A stretch of DNA of 64,000 nucleotides from positions 1,673,112 through 1,737,111 of the forward strand of contig KE546972.1 in NCBI GenBank assembly GCA_000442125.1, written 5' to 3'. Below are positions 23,842 to 35,834 of this stretch, piece by piece. The notes beneath the pieces were generated by a model. It worked only from the letters and a program-made list of their open reading frames with translations, did not search any database and had not been told where the DNA came from. The stretch's first letter is position 1. The number at the start of each line of letters is the position of its first letter. The DNA comes from Opeltia flavorubescens (lineage: Eukaryota; Ascomycota; Lecanoromycetes; Teloschistales; Teloschistaceae). The translations under genes and the position numbers were made by a program.

Positions 23842-24234
23842 AGCCAATCACCTTCATTCTCTGCTACTCCAACAGCATCAACACCCATCTCTCGGTCAAT
23901 TTCGTACCAAACCCCATCCTTATCCTTCACCCAATCCGGGGCGTCACCATCAACCACCCAGTCGGCTCCGCCGTCCGTCTCATTCAGCCCACCCATTACA
24001 ACAAGAATTGTTATTGGAGTTGGCCTTGGTCTCGGAATTCCCTTACTTCTACTTACGACTGGTATTTTGCTTCATGTCTTTCGGCGTTATAATTTTCTCC
24101 ATACCAGAGCTTGTGGTGACGGGAATGATCTGCATCCAGAGCTTGATATTAAGGAGAGATTCGCAGAACTGCATGATGAAGATCTGAAAGAGCCACCTGG
24201 GAGGTCCACGCGGAAAGGATCGGAGATACTATGA
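23842..24234 (+). CDS. Q2: last exon of a Q1-like Ser/Thr-rich membrane protein
   Basis: An open frame from 23842 to the TGA at 24232 reads as a Ser/Thr/Pro-rich stretch (SATPTASTP...). It is followed by a membrane helix (IVIGVGLGLGIPLLLLTTGI) with a basic flank (RRYNF) and an acidic tail ending TRKGSEIL. The helix shares GLGLGIPLLLL with Q1. The frame upstream is closed by TAA at 23839, and AAAG at 23840-23843 could be an acceptor. A Ser/Thr-rich open stretch at 23590-23719 in another frame may be a preceding exon. It may be a gene with an unresolved first intron, or a truncated copy. Confidence 0.5.
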   Translation, partial: SQSPSFSATPTASTPISRSISYQTPSLSFTQSGASPSTTQSAPPSVSFSPPITTRIVIGVGLGLGIPLLLLTTGILLHVFRRYNFLHTRACGDGNDLHPELDIKERFAELHDEDLKEPPGRSTRKGSEIL

Positions 24235-25638
24235 TCAAGCGATGTTAGTATTAAGCTTGCTCTATTTAATGAGAAAAAAATGGCCCATGTAATCCTGGGG
24301 CAAATGAGGTACAATACTCGCAGGAAAGTTGCTTTTGGAACTAGGCGGAGAAGCGAAGTGGATGCAATTATTCGATGAAAGAATAGATCTTTTTCTAGCA
24401 AGGGAAATCTAGCATTTTCTCTAATCCGCGACTGTTGAGTTTACCGGGATTGGCCGAACGTCCGCCGATTTTCGACTTTGAAACCTCTAGAATCCCAGCT
24501 TGTGAACATAAAGATATTCCCTTCGTCCCATGGACTAAATCTCGACCATGTGTATTCCAACCTGTTCTTTGCCTTGGCTGTTTATTCGATAGATCTTAAC
24601 TCGTCTCAGTTAGGCCGACATGAATATTCAATGCGTCTGGCTCATCAAAATGTCGTAAATATAGCTATTGTTTCGGGAAAAGATTGCAATCGCGCTTTGA
24701 TTCGGAAGGGTTTAGGTTGCATACCTGTGCCACGCAGGGCTTAGTGCGTGTCGGCATCATCTTTTGATAATTCTACGTTGCGCTAACACTTTGTCTCTCC
24801 GCACCTCAGCCTCGTCAAACATCAGATCTTTTGCTCATTTCCTGATACCTTTCCGAAAGTTTACTACTCTGGCAGACAACTTCGTGCAGACTTATGTTGG
24901 GGCAACTGGGAAGATAGTGCGTGAGATCATCAATTGCACTCGAACCTACCTGCACGGACTCAAGCTACGCCACGAGCGTACTTGCATAACCTGGGAACGG
25001 AAGCGTTTGGGATTGGAGCACGAACACCTCACCGTCAATGATGCATTAGCCTAAAACCTGTCGATCTCAGCTCCGCCTTCTCAAATAAACATCTCCGCCT
25101 AAGCCATGGTTCACCAAACTCGACAAGCGAGCGAACGTCAACGTGCACAGAGCCGTTCTGTCCATGATGCAAAACATTTTGGCACCTAATCTAACGATAG
25201 ATACAAGCAGATGCAGTCGAGACATTCAAACCATTGATGATTGCAGGCCAACCACTACCGACACATCGCGATCATGCACTCCTCCCACGAGGCTGACCAA
25301 TCAGCATGGCGGGAGATTTTCCACCATTTCGAAACCCCAGTCTAGCCAATAATTCCCGAACGAAAGGAGGCTCTTTGGGACACCTATCTGCAAGCCACCC
25401 AGTCTTCGCCTTGACTGTGCCAATCGCTATGCAGGCTCATGTTAGCAAGAGCGGCAGCTTCTTCCTGCAGCATCCCCTCAAAAGCTTAGAATTTCCTCCA
25501 AAGCCACCCTTTGTCCTCTTGATTTTCAGTAGCACACGTCGTTTGTCGGACGTTCATGGCGTATTTCGCCAGGCTTAATCTCTGATACACCGAGCTTTGA
25601 GAGACAGAGTATCTGGCAAAGACAGCTTGGCCCACGCT
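24235..25638. other. Intergenic, weak open frame only
   Basis: A 96-codon frame at 24764-25054 has somewhat protein-like sequence but no start context, domain or splice support. Nothing else is seen. Confidence 0.35.
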
Positions 25639-28600
25639 ATGGATCCCATTTCCATACTTGCGGCGGTCGGATCTACACTCTTTGCGGTGAAGGAGGTATG
25701 GGATTTTGCGCAATGGATGCAGGGAATCTACGAAACCTACACTGATGGAGACAAGTTCCTGCAGCAAATCGCTCTCGAATGTTTCATCTACGGTGAATCC
25801 ATCAAGACAATTGGCCATTGGCTGAAGAGGAATCAGAGTTCGACGACACTTATGAGGCAGATGCGGATCACCCATAATGCTATTGTACTTGTCCAGGTCT
25901 CGATGGAAAACGTATCTCGCGACCTGCAAAAGTTCAAGGATGGCGTCCACGAGAAGAGCGCTAAAGCCACGAAACTTGCAAGGCGCAAACAAGATATGAA
26001 ACTTTTCCAGCAATTCATAGCGAACAAAGCAAAGCAGCAGTGGTTCGCACAGACCATGAAACTCCATCTCGTTGAATTGAGAGCTCATACTGCTACCCTC
26101 CATCTCATACTGGGCGTCATTGAGTTGTAAGTTGTTCAATACCAGCCAAGTTTCCCTTTCCGGATTACAGTGACTGATACCAAAGGTAGGGCCGGCAACT
26201 CACCGAATCAGAAAGAGAAGGAGCCAGAAAAACTGGACGCGAAGACGGGAAGGCTAGAGAAGCGACTCATGCTTCGGCAATTCCTTACAAAAGCTCTCGA
26301 TATCAAGCGTGCCGAGGTCGCTGAAAACGCCGATCGAGCAGATCTAGAGCAGTCATCCGCTCTGTCTCAGGAAAGCTCGACACAATCGGCGACTCGAAAG
26401 CTGACCTTCTACGACGTAGTCCAACTGGCACGTCAACAAGCGTTTGCGGAGAAGACGCGGCGATCAGACGATGACTTGATAGACTTGTCAGAAACCCCTG
26501 AGGCTTCCATGCTTCGACCGACAGCTGTAAGCGCACAGAGTGATCTTGCGCTGCTTGATCTGAGCAGCCCAATGCAGCACCAATCTCATTGTCCAGAACC
26601 GTCATTTCCCGATCTCGCCGAATTGGACATACCTGCGGAAGTATCGAAGGAGAGGCCTTCGGTACCAGAACTGGATGCCGCTCCGCCTCTTGTTCTATCA
26701 ACTGCAAGTTCGGCTGAGCTCATTGAACTCGATGCTTCTGGCGTTAATGAGTCCAAGAAAGAAACGGCAAGAGTACAAAGTCAACCCAATACTCAAGTCT
26801 ATGAACTCGGTGGAACATCTATCAGCTCCGGCGTGCATCCAGATCAACTTGGCCTCGAATACGCCGGGACTAAATCATCTTCGACTGATCGTTCAGTCAT
26901 TGAAGAGACCGTCGAAGTTGCTTCTTCACCAATACATGGTGCCTCGCCGGGATTGCCTCAGAAGTCACATGTTATGATCAACATTTCTCCGGATGAGAGT
27001 CAGGAGGTCAGGTCTATTGCAAGCAGTGCTGCCCCAAGCATCTTCAGTCACTCTTCGTCTTTGACTGGCGCTACTGGTACAAGTTCCTTGCCCGGAATTA
27101 CAGAAGAGGATGTACACGCGCGTAATGTTACCGCCCTTCGGTTGTCTTCGTGTGGTAATGCAGCAGATCAAGCTAGTCTACCTTTACGAAATAGTCCTGC
27201 CTCTAGCATTCACATCGAGGATAAGCTGGGCGTCAATTCAGCTCCGTCGAATCACGAAGCTCCAGCCAAGCCCCAAAGAACCTACTCTGAAGACAGTGTC
27301 TTTCAATCTAAATCGCGACCACTGCCTTCGCAGATTGATCAACCTGATGAGCAAGGCTTTCCATGGATCGTTCAAGCCGCACGTGACGCAGAGGAAGAGC
27401 TCATTCGGAAGTTGATAATTAGCGGAGCGGATCTTCAAGCTGTGCATTCATCAACACGACGGACTGCACTCTCGGAAGCGTCGGTCCGAGGCCATCAAAA
27501 AATCGTGGATGTCCTTCTTGAGGAAGGATGTCCGATAGAGCAAATTGACGCGGAAGGAAACACCGCACTACATCATGCATGCCAGCGAGGTCACTTGGCC
27601 GTAGCCAAGAGTCTAGTCCTCCATGGTGCTTCGGTCGATGCATCAGGATCAGAGGGAAGGTCTGCCCTGCACTTTGCTATGGAGGCACCAACGTACCAGA
27701 ACGTAATAATGCTCCTTATTCAGCACAGAGCCAACGTCAACGCCCGAGACGCATCTTTCCAGACCCCTCTGCATATCGGCGCCTGCCAAGGCAATGTCGC
27801 AATGTGCAGCTATCTTCTCAATGAGGGCGCACAGCTTGATGCCAGAGAAGCGCAGTCAAAGACTCCCTTGCATATTGCCTGTGAAATGGGGCATTACGAA
27901 CTGGTCCAGATGATGCTAGATCAATCGCAGCTACAACCGACGAATATGACCTTCTTAGCTGCCTTTTTTGCGGCGGTTGAGTATGGTCATGTGCGTATTG
28001 CTGAGTCTTTCTTCTCAAGGGGGCTCAAGCTACAAGATCTAAGAAGAGAGGTTCATAAACCACTCACCTTGGCAGCCAAAAGTGGGTACCTGGCGATGGT
28101 TGAGTTAATGATTCATGAGGGTTGTGATGTGAATGCCAGAGATGACAATGGATGGAATGCTCTCCACTATGCTTCTCATTACGGCCATTATCAAGTGATT
28201 GAGCGTCTCTTTGCAAGTGGCGTCGCTACCAAGGCGATTACATCACGTAAAGAGACTCCGCTTCTGTTAGCCGTCAAAGGGAACCACTTTCCAGTGGCAG
28301 AAAGGCTTCTACGAAATGGTAGTGACAGTAGTCTCGTGAATCTTGAGGATGAGCGAGGTCAGAAACCCATCCATCACGCCGTTCGGGCGGGGTCCCTCGA
28401 GACCTTCAATCTGATCATGTCCAACGGTGGAAAAGTCAATGAAGAAAATTCATTTGGCTGGCAGCCTCTTCATATCGCCACTGCATACGGCCATCTTCCC
28501 CTGGTCGAAGGACTCTTGCAATACGGAGCCAAGATTGAGGAAAAGCTAGGATCTTCATCAATTAAGAAGGATCAGACGCACAAGATTGTTGAGGAAGGCT

Positions 28601-29922
28601 ATTGGGCAGAGGCACGGTGGCCGTACCCAGGAAGCCGTGCGCTGCACCTAGCCTGTGAGTATGGCCAAGAGCAAATTGCGAACCTCCTCATCAGCAAAGG
28701 CGCAAAGCTGGAGTCTTCATGCGACGAAGGCTGGCAGCCTCTTCACCACGCTGCGTTCTTTGTTTCCTCATCTTTAGTGGAAATCCTGTTACAGGGTGGA
28801 GCCAACCCACACGCAACCACCAATGAAGGGAAAACCGCTGCGTCACTTGGGTTTTGTACAACTGATCCACCGATACCAGAAGATGAGAAAGCATACATAC
28901 ATAACTTGCTGAAGGAGTCTATGAATAAAGCTAAAAAGCAGAGAAACTTCAAGGTCGGTTTGAAAAAGGCCAGTACAGTGGAGGACAAGAACAATCTTCT
29001 CCGAACCGCGGCATTTTCTATGATGGTCGTTTCGAAACCGCATTTGCAAAAAGCGAACACGACTGCACAAAACCCCCATCGGGCCTCGACAGGTCTGGGT
29101 ACGGCGTTGAGCTCACAGCGCCCTCGGCTCCAGCATTTGCCATACACCTCACCTCTACCATCAACGGACCCTCCATCTATCTTAGCCACGGTAGAACCTC
29201 CCACTCCTAACTTACCCGCCTCACAGTCTGAAACGAAAATACCTACCCTGCCCAGCACACCCGACTTGAGCCGGCAACCTACCAACACAGTCGCACCTAC
29301 AAGCTCCGACAGCGCCTTTAAGCAAGATCCAGAAACAACCTCTACTTCCACTGCCGATACCTCCTCAGCCCTGGCAGCAGTCGCCACAGAATCTCAAACC
29401 CTCACTCAACCCACCCCTCTCCTCAAACGCCGCACAACATTCGGCCTTACAACAATGAAAAGCAAATCTTCCACCGACTCCTCCACCTCCAAACTCACCC
29501 TCGCCAGTATCGGTAAACCCAACCTCGAAATCGGCACCAAGACCCTCGAGATTGGTAAACAAGGCGTCGACTTGACCAGGCAGGGACTCGATCTCGGCAA
29601 AAAGGGTGTTGGGGCTATTCAAGCCCAGAGTTTGGAATTGGGGAAGCAGAGTCGGGAAATGGGCAAGAGGGGTGTGGATGGGAGTAAACAGGCTTATAAG
29701 AATGCGAAGAAGATGGTTGGGATTAAGGGGAAGTTTGGTGGGGGAGGGGGTAAGAAGGAGGGGAAGGGGAAGGGTGAGGTTGTGGAAGTGGGGAAGGAGG
29801 GTGTTGAAAATGATGGTGATGATAATGATGATAATGAGGATGATGGTAATGATGCTAAGAGCGTGTTTTCGTTGGGTGGGTTTGGGGAGGTGGCTGGGGG
29901 GTGGATTGGAATGGGGGAGTGA
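25639..29922 (+). CDS. Large ankyrin-repeat protein with fungal STAND-type N-terminus
   Basis: Exons 25639-26126 and 26190-29922, giving about 1,406 residues; the acceptor at 26189 restores frame and gives IEL-AGNSPNQ. Residues 1-160 resemble the fungal N-terminal domain found before NACHT ATPases (MDPISILAAVGSTLFAVKEV and following helices). No P-loop follows. Residues about 165-545 are low-complexity, with a series of acidic hydrophobic motifs (LIDLSE, LALLDLSS, LAELDI, LIELDAS). Residues about 549-1051 hold roughly a dozen ankyrin repeats (TALHHACQRGHL, TPLHIACEMGHYELV, NALHYASHYGHYQVI). A Ser/Thr/Pro linker leads to heptad-like repeats (LEIGKQG, VDLTRQG, LDLGKKG), then Gly/Lys- and Asp/Asn-rich ends. 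Probably a cytosolic scaffold or recognition protein. Confidence 0.85.
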
Positions 29923-30214
29923 ACGCGAAGTTATTGATATACCCGATTTGCGAAGTTTTTTGTCGCTTTATTATGGGATGATGATGTAAAGAACCCAAAG
30001 CAATATCATCATAACCGGGCACGTTCCGTCAAGTTTCAATAAGCAGTCCAAGCGAATGTATCTTTACCTCCCTCGAGCTGAGGCAGGATATATGGAAAAA
30101 AGCTTGCATACCAATCTGAGATATATCCCATTTCCCCACCTCCCTTTCCATTTAAGACCATTTACCTAATTATACTACATTAGCTTACCATACTACCTCT
30201 ACCAGAAAACACCA

Positions 30215-31297
30215 TCACACCGGCGTCAAATCCCAAAGCATACACGTCTGCTTAAGCTGCCCAAGAAAAACATGAATCCTCGGCGCCCTCCTACCTATCG
30301 CACCCGCATGATCGTTCATCATCCACGCGACTCCCAACCCATTCGGCGTAGCAAGAAGCGCCTTGCCCTCATCACTAGTCATGTTATAAACCAGTCCAGG
30401 CCACGGCAACGGCTGAGGGGGATCCGGCGTCCCAAACCGCTGGGTAAAGAGATAATAGATAACGCGATTGGTATCGTCATTGGAGATCCACTCGTGGCCT
30501 ATGTATCTAATCTGACTCGGGTTACCGCGTGTGCCGTAGTAGTACCATTGCATATCTGATAAACGGCTAAGTGGGGGAATCAGGTTAGGAAGATCCTCTT
30601 TCTTCGGGCGTTGGGGATAGATTTTTTCTTTTGNGTCGAGGAGGTTTGCTGTGGGACTTGTGGCTAGGAGGACGATGATTGCGGACCAGTTGGGGATGAA
30701 ACTTATTAGGTATTCCCCTCCTGTTGGTTTCTGTAGAGTAATCATTCGTCAGCTGCACCATAGAAACACGCATACTTGAGCACGGAAAATAGGTCAACTG
30801 ACTTGCACCTTATGCCCGTTAGTTAGGTTGAACGGCTTATTCTGCCTAGCATTCAGGGTGTAGATTTCGTTTATCTGGGGTACACGATTGTGAGCGAAGC
30901 TAATGAAAGCGCTACGCCAATGATCGCGAAGTTGTTGTGACGGACGGCCCTGCTGGAAATCTGTCCAGCCATTGCTGAAATCCTGGCTCGTGAATTGTGG
31001 GCCAGTGGGTACGTGGCCTGCGAAGGCGCTCTCGACTCTTTCCCAGAGTTGTCCCCCTTTGCAGACTTTGTTTGCGTAGTTCTGCGCCCTTGTGGGTGGA
31101 GCACGCCGATGGTGATGATGCTGGAGGCTGATGAGATTGTTGTTGGACGTTTGATCTGTCAAAGGAGCGGATACACGGCTGAGAGGACTGACAACCTTTG
31201 ATTGGAATAGGTGCTGGGAAACATTGGAGAAGAGTAAAGCTGATCCCACGACCCCCAGTAGCGTGGTAAAGGCACGCCAGCTGAGAGAGTACCACAT
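30215..31297 (-). CDS. P3: type II membrane protein, paralogue family P
   Basis: Exon 1 is 31297-30803 and exon 2 is 30730-30215, with a 72-nt phase-0 intron at the same place as in P1 and P2; 336 residues. The ATG at 31297 (MWYSLSWRAF) aligns with the paralogues; the frame is open further upstream. After the membrane helix there is a His-rich linker (HHHHRR), then VCKGGQLW, SAFAGHVPTGPQF, WRSAFISFAHNRVPQ, LIPPLSRLSDMQWYYY, IRYIGHEWISND, WPGLVYNMTSDEGKALLATP and TCMLWDLTPV. Base 30634 is N, so one residue is unknown. It is separated from P1 and P2 by the ankyrin gene. Function unknown. Confidence 0.85.
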
Positions 31298-32164
31298 GAT
31301 GGATATACTAGTAGATGTGGTATTCAAGATGGTCAGAGCAGAAATTTGAGGGAAGGCGAACAATCTACAGCTAAGAATATGAGATTGATGGTAATAGAAC
31401 ACTCTGGAAAATGCGTTGTTGCGCATGAAGGTCGGATGAAGGAGAGATACATTAAGTGATACGAAGAAGCAATATCCTTCGACGTTGAAAAGGTATTTTA
31501 TTGAACAGTCAAGTCGAGAATCCCAGAATTCTAGTCAAAATGAGATATATCAATATCAGCCTGACCGTAATAAGTCACATTACTCAATGATTACTTGCAA
31601 AGCATCCCATCAACTAGGTGTCGGAGAAGCTATATCCTAGGATTGTCTCTTCTAGCTTACATTCTGCTGTCGTTATTAGATTTGCATCGCTGAGTGGTTG
31701 ATAAGTTCACCAGAAGTTTATCTTCGCCCTGCATTTCACTTGATGATGGACAGTCCATATTGTGATCAGATGTGTCTACGTGCCAAAAGTCTCAATTTGC
31801 GACCGATGTTGGTTGGATATACTCAGTGTGTGTGGGGTGATGAACTTAACAAATAATGCACAAAGAATTGTAGATGGAATCTGTATGATCAAGCAATCAT
31901 GTCTAAGTGAAGCAAGTGGTTACATATACGTCACGCTGTGATTGTGATTCAACAGATTAGTCATGATCTTCCTCCCCACTAGTATATATTAAAAGTCCGC
32001 AAAAAACCTTCATGGGTCCATGTCCTCCCCCTCTGCCGTTCTTAATTCCATCACTCAGAAAAGAGATAACCACAAAACTAGCTTTTAGCTTTCGCCGGCC
32101 TTTGACCCCCAGAAACTTCTTCTCAAAACCGACTTAGTGTCTCATCGCCCTCCAGAAAGCCATC
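31298..32164. other. Intergenic, promoter side of the SRR1-like gene
   Basis: AT-rich; no gene recognised. A TATA-like element and CT-rich tract near the right end are listed separately. Confidence 0.4.
31981..31995 (+). promoter_or_regulatory. Possible TATA-like element
   Basis: AGTATATATTAAAAG lies about 170 bp before the ATG at 32165, with a C/T-rich stretch (CCTCCCCCTCTGCC) between, a common fungal core-promoter arrangement. Confidence 0.3.
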
Positions 32165-33363
32165 ATGGTGTGGGTTCACACGCACATCCCTCTATCCGAC
32201 ACTTCAAAGAAGCCAGTCAGCGAAGACCAGGTCGGCAAATATATCCTACACAACGAGGGACCTGATGTGCATACTATCACGAAAGACGGCCTTCCGGTAG
32301 CGAAATTCGCCAAGCGCTGGCTCGAATGCATCAACGAAAACGATCTCCCGGGTGATAGCAAATTGAAGGAGGATGAGTTTATCCAGTACGTATAATCTAC
32401 TTATACTCTCTGGACGATGGTGTGCCGTGAAGCTATATACATGACCTCAGCTAATCACAATATCGTGAAATTGTTTAAGGCCCCACATCTCCCTCCGGTG
32501 GGAGAACGCTTCTACAAGAGATGAAGGCGTCATCGAGGGCAGGCCAGTTGTTGTGGATGGCGTATACGTTCGACGTACCTTTCAGGAGATGAAAGATGAG
32601 TTTGAACAGCACCAGAAGGAATGGGAGACCAGCACTGCAGCACGGGAATTGATAGAACACTTTTCCCACCTCGCGAAGACATCAAACCGCCTTACGAAGA
32701 TTATCAGCTTCGGCACTGCTAGTCTCCAGCAAGCGTGGGGGGAGCAGCGGAGGCGAGCACATATTCAGGTTGCGGCTATGGTGACGATGTTGGGTTGCTT
32801 GAGTACTCACCTTTCCCATTTCTTTTCTTCAGATCAGATGAGTGATTCCGGCCTTATAGATGAAGGAAGACCACAAAACCATCTCGCCCGCCTCTTCTCG
32901 CAAGAACCAGCATACACCGCCCTCGACAAAGCCTTCCTCACAACTCTCGGTGTTGCAGTCGTCGACGACCCTGAAGGTTTCGATATGATGGATACGTCCT
33001 CCGTGTTTTGCAACTGGGGCGGTTATGACTATATCATACGCAAAATCAGCGAGGGTCTTTGGCCGGCTGTCACCGTAAGCCTGTCTATCGAGAAATATAC
33101 TTCGGAGGAATGGAGATCGGGGTATGGAAGGTAAGTACTACTGTACTAGAATTGCGTCTCTGTGAAGGCTAATATGGAAATCTGAATCTAGTATATCTCC
33201 CGCAGAAGGCAAGGTCATACTTGATATGGTCCAGGACTGTGATATGTGGCCATTTCCAGCGTTTGTGGATCCGGAGGAGGACCGACAACGTACTTTTAAG
33301 GGATACATCGTCTATTCGAGGAAATCCTTGAAGGACGCGATAACTGGTGAAGGGCAGGCGTAA
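32165..33363 (+). CDS. SRR1-like domain protein
   Basis: Three exons, 32165-32385, 32480-33130 and 33192-33363, with consistent phases (2, 2) and 347 residues. The C-terminal half has the SRR1-like signature: ARLFSQEPAYTALDKAFL, then LGVAVVDDPEGFDMMDTSSV, where the DDPEGF block is characteristic. The last exon continues that domain with FVDPEEDRQRTFKGYIVYS. The N-terminal 150 residues are hydrophilic with no domain recognised. SRR1 proteins are soluble; plant SRR1 acts in circadian and light signalling, but the fungal proteins have no established biochemical role known to me. Family assignment is fairly sure; function is not. Confidence 0.75.
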
Positions 33364-33854
33364 TTGGATATGGGCGTTGATGAGACGAATGATGATGAGC
33401 AAGCGAGATTTTGAACATGACGGACGGATTCTGAAACTTTCTTTTGCTCGTTAAGATCAATGCTTTGCATGCAGACCTTCAATTGTGTGGGTATAAGTCA
33501 TTGAAGCTAAAGTAGGTTTTTGGGATGATTGAGTTGACTTGGAGCATCTATCATAGTTGGTTAAACTACGCTCGCGTTCTTAAACAATAAGTTCGGCGCT
33601 GATACAGTTGTGACAAATATCAGATCTGTGAGAAGCAATAAGGCTACCATACGTCCCATCATANAATGCTAAACGATGCGAACATTGATGTCACTTCCTA
33701 GCTTGATGGCGTTTCCGAAGAAATGTGGAGATGATCTATAGAAGGTTGGTGTACTTGTACTCATCAAGGATATCTTTCCAATACAGAAGACAGATTAGTG
33801 CCAATCCAAACTTCCATATAATTAGTATAAGAATACCAACATGAATGATGAAAT
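33364..33854. other. Spacer with one ambiguous base
   Basis: No gene recognised. Base 33664 is N. It separates the convergent 3' ends of the SRR1-like and reductase genes. Confidence 0.4.
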
Positions 33855-35834
33855 TCAAGTCCACCTCGCACTGAAGAACTCGACATTCGACGCTTGACAA
33901 GCTTTCTTCCCCGCCTCTAGGAATGCATTGGGGCCAGATATATACACCCATGTACTCCCACTAACATCAGCTTTGCATACTTCATCAATAGCTTCCTTGA
34001 GATCGACACGAGCACGACCTTTGCCCGTCAAATGGGGCCGTACATCCAAGCCCGGGGTGTCTTGGAAAAAGGGCAATTTGATGTAGTCGGTTTCCCGGAT
34101 ACTCCAGACTACGATGCACCTTCTCCATGTCTTGTTTTCCGGTTGGGAGATTTTCCCACCGCGGCCCTCCTCACTTGGACCATTGCCTTCGAGAGCTGAT
34201 GCAGAAGTATCAAGCATGGGGGTGGCCGATTGAGCGCTGAAAGCCGCGGCGATGGAAACGGCTCCGCTGATGCCCGTACCGGCGACTAGGCAGATGACTG
34301 TATTGTAGCTGGCGGGATCGACGGGCGTGAAGTATGGCCCTTCTAGGCGAACCGAGGTTTGGCGTTGAGAAGGATGTGCCGCTAGTGCGCTTTCGGGGTC
34401 CGAGGCCTTCCTTATCTGAGGAGATGTGTCTACAGAATTTTCGTCCATGAGGCTTGCCACTTTGTTCGTCCATTGTTTACTCGCCTTCTTCTTGTGCTGA
34501 GCATTTTCTGGCTGTGCTATACTGGGTTCAGATTCGCTTTTGCGGAAGAGGAACTGGACCATGATTGGTTCGTCGTCTTTTGCAGATCGGGCAACGATCT
34601 TTTCCGACGTTGAGCTTGGAACCAAGGTTTTCTGCGATGCGAGATGTGTGATGGTCGTGAAGGGGTGAATTTCGCGAATGGAGGACTCGGTGTGATGGAT
34701 GTGAAAATGAGCCAGTGGTGAATGGCAAGCACATCCGTCTAGTCGTCGGCGAGGTAGGGGTAGCGTGAGGCTAGAGGAGGTCATTAGCCATAATAATGGA
34801 TGCGAGTCTGAATGATATTGCTACCAGAACCATCCTTTGCCGATAGCAGTGAGGTTACTTTCTATTTTGCCACTCAATTCGTAGATGCGCATGCTCCAGT
34901 CCAATAGCCACATGGCAAGGCCAGGTGCAGTGCAGTAGAATAATGTGCTGGCGTGCAGGCAAACGATGATGATAGCGATTATACTAAGCAAATGCGTGAA
35001 GTAGAAGAGGTTGAAATGCTTTCGACGTACACTTGGCAAAGTTGTGATGATCAAAAGCAGCATTATCATTGCAGCGACAAGACCAGTGAATACGAGGGAC
35101 GCCCTCCAGACGCCTAACGATGATTGAAGGCCTGGCCATACCTCGTCGAAGAGGTATGTCGGATTTAGTAGCGGGAAGGTTTCCCGTGTCGAACTCCGGT
35201 AGTAAATGGGAATCCATGATGCATATATTACTCCGTGGATGAGCACCAAAGCGCAGAGAAGATAGGCTTGTACCATGTGGAAAGCAAATGTCGTGGATGG
35301 CGAAAGCCGAAAGAAGGAGGCCAAGGCACTGTGTCTGGCCACCGGAAGTAGTACCATCCCCATCGTCACATCAGCGTAATGACCAGTCAGCGCAATGGCA
35401 GCAAGCGCATTGTTTCCACTCGTGACTCCTCCTTTCTTGCCTCGTGAAACAAAGTAATCCTGAAGTCGAAGCCACCAAATGCCCGTGATGATGCCATACA
35501 GACTCAGGACCCAAACCACGACCAAAAAGCCACTGAGCGTGATCGACTTCCCGAGGATGGGAAATTCGCTTTGGATGAGACGATGTCGCAGCAAAGAGGC
35601 TATGGAAGGTTGAAATGCGCGCAGGGCTAGTATCGTCACAGATAGAGAAATCCAGGAGTACCATACCACGACATGAAGTCGTGCCTGGAGCGGAAATAGC
35701 CATTCGCCGCACACCCCGGCATAGCAGTAATTGTTTGAGCGAAATGTTAAGGCAATGGATAGCCCGAAGGTAACGATGAGACTCCCGGTCAAAGGCCATA
35801 AGCAAGTTCGAGGCGTAATTCTTTTGAGTTTCAT
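33855..35834 (-). CDS. Ferric-reductase-like transmembrane oxidoreductase
   Basis: Exons 35834-34825 and 34770-33855 with a 54-nt intron; 641 residues. The first 310 residues hold about seven membrane helices. Two His pairs, H186/H200 and H281/H294, sit about 13-14 residues apart in two helices, the spacing expected for bis-heme coordination in the FRE/NOX superfamily. After the membrane part come the FAD-binding motif IHPFT, EGPYF, and an NAD(P)H-binding Gly motif (VAGTGISG). The C-terminal block is YISGPNAFLEAGKKACQ. The likely role is transfer of electrons from NAD(P)H across the membrane to ferric or cupric chelates. The loop around residues 410-480 is Ser/Lys-rich and longer than usual. 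Substrate is not decided by sequence. Confidence 0.85.

Noticed and set aside
28743-29387. 214-codon reverse frame opposite the ankyrin gene
   Set aside because: Antisense shadow of the Ser/Thr/Pro linker; the + strand has clear ankyrin repeats.
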